In this document: positions 11,855 to 23,062 of the stretch, piece by piece
Numbering within the stretch: the stretch's first letter is position 1
Layout: each line of letters begins with the position of its first letter
Origin: Zychaea mexicana
Taxonomy: Eukaryota; Mucoromycota; Mucoromycetes; Mucorales; Lichtheimiaceae
Direction of reading: 5' to 3'
Assembly: GCF_025766255.1 (NCBI RefSeq)
Contig: NW_026516728.1
Coordinates: forward strand, 186,001 to 250,000
DNA: 64,000 nucleotides
Program-made: the position numbers and the translations under genes
The notes under the pieces: model-generated
Database searches by the model: none
Seen by the model: only the letters and a program-made list of their open reading frames with translations
What the model was told of the DNA's origin: nothing

Positions 11855-12999
11855 ACCCATGCACATACTATCTTGTTCTTTTCCATAATTTTCATTTATT
11901 GTATCTTGTCATATATCTGGACTCTTTGTCTTACAAATTCTCGTTGGTAGTGGTGATGTTCCTACCCGAGGCTACCCCTATTGGTACATCCTCCATTATT
12001 ATATATACTTTCTTTATGGCTTTCCCTTTACTATGCTGATGGATTGCCGAATGTGATATGCTGCTAGTTTCTCCTTAGCTGAAATAATATTTGCTTTTTT
12101 TAATCAAGACAAAAGTTTATGCAAGGGAACTGACTAGAGTCCACATTAGCAGGATGCACCCGGGTTTACATATACGAAGAAAATCTGTGGTACATGTACG
12201 TGTATCCACAACAGAGTATCATATAATGCAAATTTGATAAAGTGCCAGGTTAGTGCAGCTATATTATCTATCCGTGCGGAACTGCTTATCAAGATGTTAT
12301 AGCCAAAGATCGTCATAATGTACATACATTAACAATAGGAGTTCAGGGTGCGTGCATATACGGGTTTACATGGTGTACCAGGGCTTACTGAACCAGTAGA
12401 GTTTTCTTTCGCTGCTTGAAGTAGCATTTATTATGCAGCCATTAGTCATCATACGCATATATAAAACGCTGGTTATCATACATTATACAAAGTGATGGCG
12501 TGAGATTAAATAAATCATGGTTTCTTTTGCGAATGTGTTATATAGGACCCTCCTTTAGCGAAAGAGAGTACTATTATATCTGCCAGTGAGCTGTTATCTC
12601 TACTCCTAATGGTTGTAGCCCAGTATGTGGGACCAAGGGAGAAGCTCTTTTTCTAGTGGAATAACCACAAGCAGCCGACACTTAACAAAGTAGAGAAACT
12701 AAGTTCGTCCGAATAAGGGTACTCGCATAGAGGCCATCTATTGCAAAACAAAATCCTTGCATGAGAATACGACATACGTGCTATGCCTTTTCATATGGCT
12801 ATTATATTTGATAGAAGAATATATAGTCTTCAGTAATGTGGTGATGGAAAGCAAACAAGAGTTAATTTTACTTGTGCATCATCGCCATGCTATTGACACA
12901 TATTGCCGCGTTTTTTTCTATCGGAGATCTTGCTGACAAAAAGTATATGAATTGAAGGGTACTTCCAGCAAGAAAAAAAACGTTGTATAATCATCCATT
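11855..12999. other. intergenic region upstream of thioredoxin reductase
   Basis: About 1.1 kb, AT-rich, with no ORF of note and no RNA gene recognised. It holds the sirtuin 3' end and the thioredoxin reductase promoter. Confidence 0.45.
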
Positions 13000-14314
13000 A
13001 TGCTATTCCTGGCTCGTGCAGTACGCCCCACAACTTTATTCCGGCCTTCCCCATACCCAAGCGCACGCTCTACTTTTAGTACTAGTCGTTTCATTATGGC
13101 ACCCAAGCATCACAAGGTTGTAGTGATTGGATCTGGTCCAGCAGGTGAACAATCTCAATCAGTTTGCTTCAATTATTTACCCCACACTTACACTGTCAAA
13201 CATATGCACTAAAGAAGAACCTTGCACATTTGAAAAAAAAAATTAGGACACACTGCTGCTGTCTATTTAGCTCGCGCTCAACTGAAACCCACCATGTTTG
13301 AAGGCATGATGGCCAATGGCTTTGCACCGGGTGGTCAACTTACAACGACAACCGATGTCGAGAATTACCCCGGTTTTCCCGATGGCGTCATGGGTGGAGA
13401 GCTCATGGACAAAATGCGAGCCCAATCTGAACGTTTCGGTACAGTGATTGAGACGGAAACTATTGGTAAACTCGACTGTCAACAAAGACCGTTCCGTTTA
13501 TGGCGCGAAGGTTATGAAGATGCAGCTGAACCAACAGATACGGGTGATGCCGTCATTATTGCCACGGGAGCTTCGGCCAAACGTATGGACTTGCCAGGTG
13601 AATCCAAATATTGGCAAAACGGCATATCAGCATGTGCAGTGTGTGATGGTGCTGTCCCCATCTTCCGCAACAAACCATTGGTGGTTGTAGGTGGTGGTGA
13701 TTCTGCAGCAGAAGAATCGATTTATTTGACCAAATGTAAGTTTGCGGATCCAGGAACCTGGTAAAGACTAGGTATATAAGGTTCATAATATTAACGTATG
13801 TGTGCTATGTCTCTATCAAGATGGATCACACGTCCATGTGTTGGTGCGTCGTGATCGCTTGCGCGCTTCTAAGGTGATGGCACAACGTCTTTTGAAACAC
13901 CCCAAGGTCACGGTCCATTTCAACACGGTTGCTACTGAAGCATTAGGTGATGGCAACCTGCTGACAGGCGTTGCTACGCGCAATACCACTACCGGGGAAC
14001 CTGGAAAGATCGATGCCAACGGTTTGTTCTATGCTATTGGACATGAGCCCGCGACACAGCTTGTTAAGGATCAAGTGAATCTCGACGAAAGCGGCTATAT
14101 AAAGACGATTCCTGGATCATCAGAAACCAATGTACCGGGTTTATTTGCTTCTGGTGACGTACAAGATAAGCGCTATCGCCAGGCGATCACCAGCGCTGGT
14201 TCAGGCTGTATGGCAGCATTAGATGCTGAACGATATTTGAGTGAGTTGGAAGCGGGCATAGAAGAAGAAGAAGCAGCAGCAGCACCAGAATCTCTACCAA
14301 AAGCAAAAATGTAA
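13000..14314 (+). CDS. TRR1: thioredoxin reductase (NADPH), possible dual mitochondrial/cytosolic starts
   Basis: Low-molecular-weight flavoenzyme that passes electrons from NADPH via FAD and a CxxC pair to thioredoxin. Three exons (13000-13144, 13247-13735, 13821-14314) give 375 residues. FAD motif GSGPAG is at 44-49, followed by the ENYPGFP block. The redox pair is C178-A-V-C181-D, the NADPH site [13 protein letters not shown], and the C-terminal FAD contact [16 protein letters not shown]. The first ATG adds 32 residues rich in Arg, Ser, Thr and Ala with almost no acidic residues ([14 protein letters not shown]...), a typical mitochondrial presequence. An in-frame ATG at 13096 starts [12 protein letters not shown], where cytosolic Trr1 proteins begin. 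Two isoforms from one gene are therefore likely. The acidic tail [10 protein letters not shown] is lineage-specific. Confidence 0.96.
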
Positions 14315-14758
14315 CAGCAAAGAGATAGATGAAACCAGTTGTTAATCCCCACCATCATCACCGCTCTCTCATGTCGCTTTTCGTTGCGTCATCTACACTA
14401 TGTTATTATAATTGTTGTTTTTTGTATACATCTTTCATTTCTTTCTATTGTTAAAGCTTCTATAGAATATTCTGCTAAATCTTTTTTCAGCAGGTTAAAT
14501 AAAACAAGGTTATTTTATAGTTGACGTTTGGGAAACAAAATAAGGAAGAAAGTTGTTTAGAACATATTTGTATAATACTTGTATACTACAAGAGGTACCT
14601 ATGTATTAGTGCTACGAGCAAGTTGATGTTTCTTACTCGTTTTAGAAAAGATGACTGAGTTTTACGGGCACCTATAAAAAGTACGTTCATTGTTCAACCC
14701 TGAACTTTTTTCTTGAACCTTGTATTCTCTTTACCTTGATATCAGCAATAATTGTAAC
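14315..14758. other. short intergenic spacer
   Basis: Spacer of 444 nt between two plus-strand genes: thioredoxin reductase 3' region and antiporter promoter. Nothing else visible. Confidence 0.5.
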
Positions 14759-17700
14759 ATGTCTACAACTCCACAGGCCGGTGTCTTCTCCGGGCTGAAT
14801 CCTTCCCAGTTTAACTCGGATAATCCTGTCGTGCTTTTCATTATCCAGGTACATGATGCTCTCCTTTTCCCCGAAGCGGGGCTGCAAACCTTCGCAAGTG
14901 TGAAAAGACCCATCGCTTAGTTTATCAGCCAAACTTACGCGACCTGTTTCTACGTATATAGGCAGTCATTATCTTGTTGTTTTGTCGTATTCTAGCGATA
15001 CCATTGGGATATCTTCGGCAACCAAGAGTGATAGCTGAAGGTAAAGTTACTAAAGAGAAGGAGGAAACGAAACTTTTGTAGAGAATGATTGCGGCGGGGC
15101 TAGACGGGATGAGTGATGATGATGATGGTTGATGGCTACTCACACTCACTAATATATAAAAAATAGTTATTGCCGGTATTATTCTAGGTCCATCTGTGTT
15201 GGGCCGCATTCCATCATTCACCGATACAATCTTTCCATCCGAATCATTGCCATTTCTCAACCTGGCAGCTACACTTGGGTTGATATTCTTTTTGTTTCAA
15301 GTCGGGCTTGAAGTCGACATGGCCGTCATTCGCCGGGATTGGCGCGAAAGTTTAGCCATTTCACTGGCCGGTATGGCGCTTCCCTTTGGCCTTGGTATCG
15401 CAGTTAGTGTGGGTCTGTATAACTTGCAGAATGATCCAGACGTACCCTTTTCGAGTTTTATGTTGTTTTTGGGTGTTGCTTTAGCGATCACTGTAAGTGT
15501 AACTGTAAATTAGATGCTGGTTTGTCACGAAATGCAACAGCTGAAGTTAACTATGGTGATAATAGGCATTTCCCGTGTTGGCCCGTATTCTAGCAGAGCT
15601 CAAGTTGCTGCGTACTAAAGTCGGTGCGATCACAATGGCTAGCGGCTTGTTGAATGATTGTACTGCCTGGTAAGAAAGGTGTTCAACCAAAACTTGTTAT
15701 TGTCGACATTGGTATAAACTTGCATTGCATGCATCCGCATCGATCGCCAGCGCCCGCTCCCCTCAAATGTTGTAACGACAGCAGGAATGAAGCACCATGC
15801 TAATGACCGGATTGATCTGGTGTCTTGTTTTCCATATTACTGTCTATTAGGGTACTGCTCGCTTTGGTTGTTGCGTTGCTCAACTCCACTAGTGGATTGC
15901 AGGCACTCTATGTCTTTTTAACAGCAGTAGCGTTCGCGTTGTTCTTGATCTTTTTGGTGCGGCCTTTATATGTTCTGTTGTGCGTCAAAACAGGATCTTT
16001 CGAGCACGGACCAACACCACTCCTCATGACTGTCACGTTTATAATTGTTATGGCCTCTGCATTCATAACAGACATCATTGGAGTGCATCCAATTTTTGGA
16101 GGATTCTTGGCGGGCACCATCATACCGCACGAAGGAGATTTAGCGACCAAGATTGCCGAGAAAATTGAAGATTTCGTTAACATTGTACTACTTCCACTGG
16201 TATGTTAACCTTGACTTTTTTTGCTGATGCTGTCGTGACACAAAATCTTGAGCTTAATTTTTTTTTTTTAATTCGCTGTTTATATGAACCTTATTTTTGC
16301 TTACTGGTGCACATCACTCAACTTTCTTTTGGTCATCTGCAGTATTTCACGCTTTCAGGATTGAAAACACAAATCGGCTTGCTCAATTCAGGCGCTGTTT
16401 GGGGTTATGTTTTTCTTGTCATATTTGTGGCTTGCTTTGGCAAAATTACTGGCTGTACGGCTGCAGCTAAATTTTGCGGTATGTCCTGGCGTGAATCATT
16501 CACTGTCGGTTTCTTGATGAACTGCAAAGGGTAAAAATTAAGGTTTTCTTGTTGCTGGCGTGGCGCATCCTTTTGTTCATTCACTCATACTCATGCATCC
16601 AATAATATGGCTCGTTTAATAACAAAGCTTAGTGGAACTTATCGTACTCAACATTGGCCACGATGCAGGCGTTTTAAACGACCAAGGTAAGGTTAAGGTT
16701 AAATTGATACAAAAAAGGCAATGGTACCAGCAGAGAGTAACACATACGCATCTGTGTACCAACTCTAGTATTCGTGATTATGGTTGTCATGGCGCTGGTT
16801 ACGACGTTCATGACTACGCCTGTCGTTATCAAACTCTATCCTGAATGGTACCAAAAACAACGGGCTGAGGCTATACGTGACGCAAATGCACCAAGTGTCC
16901 ACCCAAGCACAGCCATCCCCAATAAGGAATCTTCGATGGCTTTTGGTAGTGGAGCTGGCGTTGACAAGTTCTCATTAGTGACGATGCTGAATCGACTGGA
17001 AACTGTACCGTCAATGATGGCTTTGATTAAGCATTTAAAGCAGCCCAAGAGCACCTTTGCAACTATGCCCGGTGGCTCGAATGATGATGCTCGGTATTTG
17101 TCCCATATGGTTGAACTCCATGCTCTCCGCCTTTTGGAGTTGACAGAACGTGCATCAGACGTCATGAAGATTCGTAACCAGCGTGAAACCCAACGCTACG
17201 ATCCCGTTCTGAATGTGATTCGCACATTTGCTAGTGTTCTCGGTATTGACTCACTCCGCACACGGCTCGAGTTTCGTGCACCCAATGAATTTATCAAGAC
17301 GATATCCGATCATAGCGAGCAAGTCGAGGCCGACATGATTCTGTTGCCATGGACAAGCAATCGCCCTGCGATACCCGCAATAGCAAATGCTGACAATGAC
17401 ATCGATCCTATCGATCAATACATGGCCACAGGGTTGCCCTCGTCGTCGCAGCATCACCAGTATCCTGTACCCGACGTGGAATTTGCAACAGCTGCTTTCG
17501 CCATTGATCACACGATTGTTGGTCTTTTCATTGATCGGGGTCTTGGCCTTATTCAAGATCAGGAAGTAACTTCTCGTACCAAGATTATCGTGCCATTCAT
17601 TGGAGGTAGCGACGACCGTGCTGCACTTGTATTTGCTTTGCGACTCCAGCTTTATCACCAAGCACGCGCTCTTGTACTTCGATTTAAAATCAGCACTACT

Positions 17701-18261
17701 GACGGAAAGGAGAAAAAAGCAGCTGCCGATACTCTCAACGATGGCAGTAGTAACACAAGCAAGCGTATTCCACAACAGCAACGACGCTATGGATCTGTTC
17801 GCTCTGTACAAGATATGCTATATGCCAAATACAATGGATCTGTTGACCAGGATGACGACGATACATTCTTCGCAACACTGTTCACACTTGAGCAAGAAGA
17901 ACAAAATTCGAACGTCGTCTGTGTGACCATCGATGCCCAACATCAAGAAGGTGGATTCCAATTATATGATGCGATCACAACCATCAACCAGCACTTTAAA
18001 GAGAATGATATGACCAAACAAGATTTGGTAATTCTTGGACGACAAAACAAGGTGTATGGAAATCAATGGCCTCATCTATCGCTTGTGGCCCCTTGGCCAG
18101 TGACACCATCGGCTGAATCCCCTGGCAGCGTGCATTATAGCAAAGAATTCAAGTCGGTTCTGGGTCCATTGTCGTTTGGTTTGCTGTCATCTAATGCTCA
18201 GTCGAGTCTGGTTGTGATGCAAGCACCTACCCGAGATAAAGCATTGGTATCGCCAGAGTGA
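14759..18261 (+). CDS. KHA1: Kha1-type K+/H+ antiporter (CPA2 family)
   Basis: Monovalent cation/proton antiporter; in yeast Kha1 acts in Golgi/endosomal membranes on K+ and pH balance. Eight exons (14759-14848, 14962-15040, 15167-15492, 15566-15669, 15851-16199, 16343-16530, 16628-16686, 16769-18261) give 895 residues. The N-terminus MSTTPQAGVFSGLNPSQFNS and the next segments follow Kha1 closely: QPRVIAEVIAGIILGPSVLG, AFPVLARIL (ion-path helix), FITDIIGVHPIFGGFLAG, and MNCKG-LVELIVLNIG. About a dozen membrane helices end near residue 420. The remaining ~470 residues are a hydrophilic cytoplasmic tail, larger than the hydrophobic part needs and probably regulatory. It contains His-, Gln- and Asp-rich linkers. 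The exon 7 acceptor is AAAG rather than TAG. Residue alignment supports it. Confidence 0.95.
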
Positions 18262-19183
18262 AAAACATCTCTTTCGTGAACCTCTTCGCCCCTCTTACAT
18301 TTTTGTACTGCCGATGCTGCCATGTATATCCTCAATTTATCATACATTTTACCCGTACCCGTAGTTATTATTTATCCATTATCCAATCTTCCATTCTTCT
18401 TTTCCTTTTCCTGATGTACTGTATACGCCAACAAAGTTGTTTTTAAGGTTAAGATCTTTTTTATGGCTTGTTAACTTATGATTACCGTGTGCAACGTGAA
18501 TAAAAGATGGTTGTAGCGACCGACGAAATCATCTGGAAAATTACGTGAGCCGTAGCAGTTGGCATGTAAATTTACATTTTGGGCATCATCAGTATCAGTT
18601 CGTGCTAATGAGAATCTGTGTCTTCTGTGTTCCTCTTGAACATTTTCTCCGAATGCCAGCCAACACGAGAGCCCGTATAGGTAGACTGTACCTTTTGCGT
18701 GTGTGTATTGCTTACTCACATAATTCACATTACAGCATCTTTGAGGGCGGTTGACCAAAAGCAACAAATTCTAACTCAAAGATAAAGTTCTCATAAATAG
18801 TTTAAACATCACTTTACTCGTTTATTCTAGATATGCTGGATATGATAACGACTTAATAGTGACTAGCAAATAAGCGCAACGTCTATAAGCTTGCTGGTCA
18901 TAAATTAGGACTTTTATGTGTATCTCATGTGCTAGTATCAGATACAAATCACTACTTCCTCTCCTGATGAATTCATTATAAAAGGTGAAGGAGCTTTTAA
19001 AGCCAACGTGGCCGTGGCGGATGATCTTTATATATCTATATAAATCTAAGCAAGGTTGTTGTAATCGTTTGTACAATATAAATCGGTATGCACGTATAGA
19101 AAACCAAGCATAAATTACACTAGAAATACTATCATCTCACCACTACTACATCTTTGTAATTGCTTTCAGAAACTGTGTTTCTT
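18262..19183. other. intergenic region between convergent genes
   Basis: About 0.9 kb between the 3' ends of the antiporter and glyoxalase II. No supported gene or structured RNA recognised. Confidence 0.5.
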
Positions 19184-20351
19184 TCAAAAGCTGTCCTTCA
19201 TTTGTCGAATTTTACCGAGCACCTCTTCTGCAGATGCCTTGTTCCCTTTTCCAAGCACGCGCTCTTGTACCGAATTCTGTTCGACACGGAAGAAAGGATT
19301 CGTTAACTTCTCGTTTTGAATGGTCGACGGGGTAGTGCAGCCAACACGTTGAGCCCATGCCATCTTTTCTTTGATCTCCTTGTTATCTGATTCAATATGC
19401 TCTGCAAATCTAAGGTTGGAAACTGTGTATTCATGACCAAAGTACATGGACGTGCTATCTGGTAGCTCGGCCACCGTACGGATTGATTTCCACATATCCT
19501 CTGCCGTGCCTTCAAAGAATCGCCCACATCCGGAAGAAAAAATGCTAATATCCAACGTACAGTGCCATATTGATTAGTTAGTAAAGGGAGAAAAATTAAT
19601 ATCAACTTGCCACCTTCATGGTAGAAAACATACCAGTCACCAGTAAACACAGCTTGCTTTCCATTATCTGAAATGTAGTAACAAGTATGGTCCATGGTGT
19701 GACAAGGCGTCGACAACGGCACGACCTCCAAGGAACCGACCTTGACGCTCTCCTTGTGACCGACAATGTGGTTTGCCCCAGAAACTTTGTCGGAACCACC
19801 ATAGCAGGGCAAGTCAGGGAATTCCTTCAACAATTGAAGATTGCCACCAGCATGATCCGCGTGATGGTGCGTCGTGAGGATTCTACAAATTGTGTGTTTA
19901 GATGTAATCGTCGTTTCGATTTGTAAGAATTCAACTATTGACAACGTGTTAAAAGAAACCCAGAATTACGTACGCAGAAAGCTTATACTCAGGGTACTCG
20001 GCCAAAGCTGCTAAGACTTTGTTAGGTTCAACGGGATCTACCACGGCAGCTAAAGTTTTATTCAAAAGAGTAAAGAAAGGTGTAATGAGCTATTCGTGTA
20101 AGGTCTTATTACGAGCCTTCCCTTTTAATTTTGCGCAAAAGGTGATACAACGCGATGCTTACCCTGGTTTGCTTGCGGATCCAATAACAGATATGCGTAG
20201 CTTTATTTACAACGTAAGCATGAATATGATTACATGGGAAAAATATAGAGAGAGAAGCTTACTTGTCTTTGAGGCAGGGAACGGGTTTGATAATCATCTT
20301 GCGTGGAAGAGACGTGGAAAGCAGTCGTTTTGAGATTTGCGGAAAAAGCAT
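19184..20351 (-). CDS. GLO2: glyoxalase II (hydroxyacylglutathione hydrolase), possible dual starts
   Basis: Metallo-beta-lactamase-fold thioesterase that hydrolyses S-D-lactoylglutathione to D-lactate and glutathione, the second step of methylglyoxal detoxification. Five exons (20263-20351, 20163-20200, 19974-20049, 19634-19882, 19184-19544) give 270 residues. The binuclear metal motif THHHADH lies at 72-78, with HTMDHTCYY, FTGD and SGCGRFFEG following, and YFGHEYT plus the C-terminal helical domain ending GKIRQMKDSF. The first ATG used (20351) gives MLFPQISKRLLSTSLPRK, a basic presequence. The next ATG (20297) gives MIIKPVPCLKDNYAYLL, the usual cytosolic start (252 residues). One gene may thus make both the Glo2 and Glo4 type enzymes. 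A further in-frame ATG lies slightly upstream. Confidence 0.95.
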
Positions 20352-20820
20352 TGCGTAAAACGCGCCCAAAAAATTACACGGGTGTTGCATTGATGTTGAT
20401 GTGTGATGAGACTTTTGTGTCACCATGAGACGGCACGTAGTTACAAACATACAAACGCTATACGCTGCGCGAATCATCATGCCCATCTATTCAATTGTCA
20501 TGTTAAATTAATATCGTCCAAATTTTCATGCGGCTCCGAGATTTATTTTTAGGAAAACAACCAATCCTTCTTATGGCCGTTGATGATCATCTGCAGCGTT
20601 AAACGTATAATAGGCTATTTGGTGCCGTAAACAAATTTGCAACAGGATGGTATGTCGTCCAGAGCATACAGTCGATAAGATTGTGCTAAAAATACTGCTA
20701 ATCGTTATTGATTATTTCTTGCACAAAATTGACAGCTGACATGAGCTTCTACATATTGTTACTGTTATTTTAGGATATGATAGTAAGACATGATCAACAA
20801 TGCAACTAAATCCGAAAGAT

Positions 20821-20846
20821 TGCCGTCAGTTGCCGTCAGTTGCCGT
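20821..20846. repeat. short 10-nt tandem repeat (TGCCGTCAGT)
   Basis: Two full copies and a partial third copy of TGCCGTCAGT in tandem. Could be a factor-binding cluster or chance expansion. Confidence 0.8.
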
Positions 20847-21148
20847 TATATACAGTAAACGCCGTTGATTTCCGTTTGTAGCCTTTCAGACAATTTAATC
20901 AACCTTCCAAAACCTTGTAACATCTCAAAAGGCCCAAACGGTAATATGAGCGAATAGCGACGGACCTTTATATCAAACTGCTGGTTTATGACAGATGTAC
21001 AGTACGTAGACTTCATGTGAAATAGGTCGATTATTACCACGGTGTCTGTAAGACTACTATAATTAACGAGAATGTGCATAGTCTTAACGAATTTGCTACC
21101 ATCCCCCATACTAACAACAACTGCTACCACTGCTGGCACCAAAATCAT
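20846..21148 (-). CDS. candidate 100-residue ORF, unrecognised
   Basis: Uninterrupted ATG-to-stop frame of 100 codons. The product has mixed composition without low complexity and a hydrophobic start (MILVPAVVAVVV). No family is recognised. No intron or neighbour supports it, and it overlaps the repeat at its 3' end. It may be chance or a decayed gene. Listed only as a candidate. Confidence 0.18.
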   Translation of the reverse strand: MILVPAVVAVVVSMGDGSKFVKTMHILVNYSSLTDTVVIIDLFHMKSTYCTSVINQQFDIKVRRYSLILPFGPFEMLQGFGRLIKLSERLQTEINGVYCI

Positions 21149-21872
21149 AGATATGTAATGCGTGTCATCGGGAACCAGACAGCAGAATAGAAAACCTTAA
21201 CAACGCAGCAACATAATGGCAACAGTATTAGGAAATGGCATCGTAACTTTACTTTATCTCTCCATGGAATTTTCATGCTTGTTGATCATTCATGGGTGTC
21301 TGGTGATGATGTGCTCACACACCCACACCTCGTTCTTTTTTCTACAGGCTATCACTCCTCTCCTCCACCTCATCCCACAAAGAACCCCTCCTTGACTTTG
21401 TTTAACATGCTCTCGCTCTCTGAATGCCACTTCTTGTTGTTAATAAAAGCTTGAAGCACGCTCACTCAGACATTTCATAGTAGTTCTTTGGAATAAGTGA
21501 GAAGTAAAACAGGATTTCATACACAATCTATGACAGCGGTGGTTTATTATAATAATATTTGTTGTACTGTATGATGTTTGTTTCTATGCGCATGACCTAT
21601 GCACGCGAAAGGAGAATGGTCCCTCGATGTCTGTTTGTATTTAATTGGCAACCAAGCGAAAGAGAGAGTAAAAAAATCACTGATAAATCCGAGACCCTTG
21701 GTGTAAGGTCGAGCAAAAAAAGCCCTTAATCCCCTAAATAAACAGAGCTTTACCTACACATTGTCTATAACCGAAAAATAAATCCTTTCTTTTTGCTGTT
21801 TTTTTCCCTATTATTTCAAGAGCTCCTACCGTGTTCACTTGTCCTCTTCAATCAAATAAAAAGATAATATAT

Positions 21873-22634
21873 ATGTCAAGCATCAATCACACACGTGTAA
21901 GCTTACGGCGTATCAACAATAGCACAACGCATATGACAACCGAACAGCAACAACAAAGATACCCTTCTACTCCTACTACTGATGCAGCAACAGCAGCTCA
22001 ATTCCATCTGATGCCAGCTCCACAAACAAACGAAAGCTTCTATTTCAACCAAGAGCCAATTTCGGCCGTAATCTACGAGAATGACCATGGCATACAACAA
22101 CAAATAAAAATGGAAACAGCCTCCGTTCATTTGACAGATCAACGCTTGATTTTGTTACTTCAAGATCGTTTTCCGAGAAGTAGCAATACGGCGACAACAT
22201 TGGTGTCAACTTTTCAGATCGATTTGGGTCACGTCGCTTCGCTCAAATGCAGGTTAACGTTTCGGTGCGGTATCCAGCTTAGTCTGTATCTTGTCGATAG
22301 TGCTACCCCCGTACGTATACAGCTCGTGTTTGCCAAAAAGGATCGGAATCGTCGAGACGCTTTCAAGGAATATCTCAACATGATTATGGCCGGATTAACG
22401 TCCAGGAAACGGGTATTGGCAATGCATCGGCAGCTGTCCTCGCAGCTAATGCATCATCATCACGGTGGAGAGCAGTTGCCGTCGTATGATCAAGCGCTTT
22501 CTGACACGACAATCATGGATCATCACCGTCATCATTCTGGCCCTACTACGACTAGCACAGCTATTACAGGAAGCAACAATAATGACAACAGTTCCAGCAT
22601 TATAGATATACTCCCTCCAGCTTATTCGACTTAG
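21873..22634 (+). CDS. GRAM/WBP2-like protein with PY motif
   Basis: Single-exon protein of 253 residues. Residues ~55-185 fit the GRAM/PH-like domain of WBP2 relatives: NQEPISAVIYEN, then METASVHLTDQRLILL, a basic strand-rich stretch, and a helix RRDAFKEYLNMIM. The N-terminus is Gln/Thr-rich. The C-terminal ~70 residues are His/Ser/Thr-rich and hold two Pro-Tyr motifs: LPSYDQAL and the extreme C-terminal LPPAYST. PPxY motifs bind WW domains, such as those of Rsp5/Nedd4 ubiquitin ligases. WBP2 proteins act in the cytoplasm and nucleus as WW partners. The start chosen is the first ATG (21873). An internal ATG about 20 codons on (MTTEQQQQ) is also possible. Family call is moderate because sequence identity to WBP2 looks low. 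Confidence 0.65.
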   Translation: MSSINHTRVSLRRINNSTTHMTTEQQQQRYPSTPTTDAATAAQFHLMPAPQTNESFYFNQEPISAVIYENDHGIQQQIKMETASVHLTDQRLILLLQDRFPRSSNTATTLVSTFQIDLGHVASLKCRLTFRCGIQLSLYLVDSATPVRIQLVFAKKDRNRRDAFKEYLNMIMAGLTSRKRVLAMHRQLSSQLMHHHHGGEQLPSYDQALSDTTIMDHHRHHSGPTTTSTAITGSNNNDNSSSIIDILPPAYST

Positions 22635-23062
22635 CTATTCTGTATATACTGTAATTTATTACGATCCAATATATATAATTACAATAAGTAGGCACAATAT
22701 ACATATAGAAAAAACTAAGATGCAGGGCATTCCTATGATGCGTTTGAAATGACTGCTCTCAATATAGAACATATGAATATGTAGTTGTGTATGTATAATA
22801 AGGGCTTGTCTACGTATTTGCATATTATCCTTGCTGTGCTGATATCTCAAAGGCACAGGGGGAAACAATGAAGTAGTACCCTGAACAAGGAAAAAGCCCT
22901 GATATTATTTATGCATAGTAGGAGGGGTTTTAACATGAATGAAGTTGGTCAAAATCAAACAAGAACTGTACCTTCTTGTTATCTTTCAGAAACAAATTAA
23001 TGACAACCCATGTGCAACAAAAAGGTCTACTCAGCGTAGCATATTCAAAATAAAATATAGAT
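22635..23062. other. short spacer between convergent genes
   Basis: 428 nt, AT-rich, holding two 3' ends. Nothing else visible. Confidence 0.5.

Larger units (their letters stand above)
20352..21872. other. intergenic region between divergent genes
   Basis: About 1.5 kb between glyoxalase II (minus) and the WBP2-like gene (plus). It contains a short 10-nt repeat and one 100-codon frame on the minus strand, listed separately. Otherwise nothing recognised. Confidence 0.45.
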
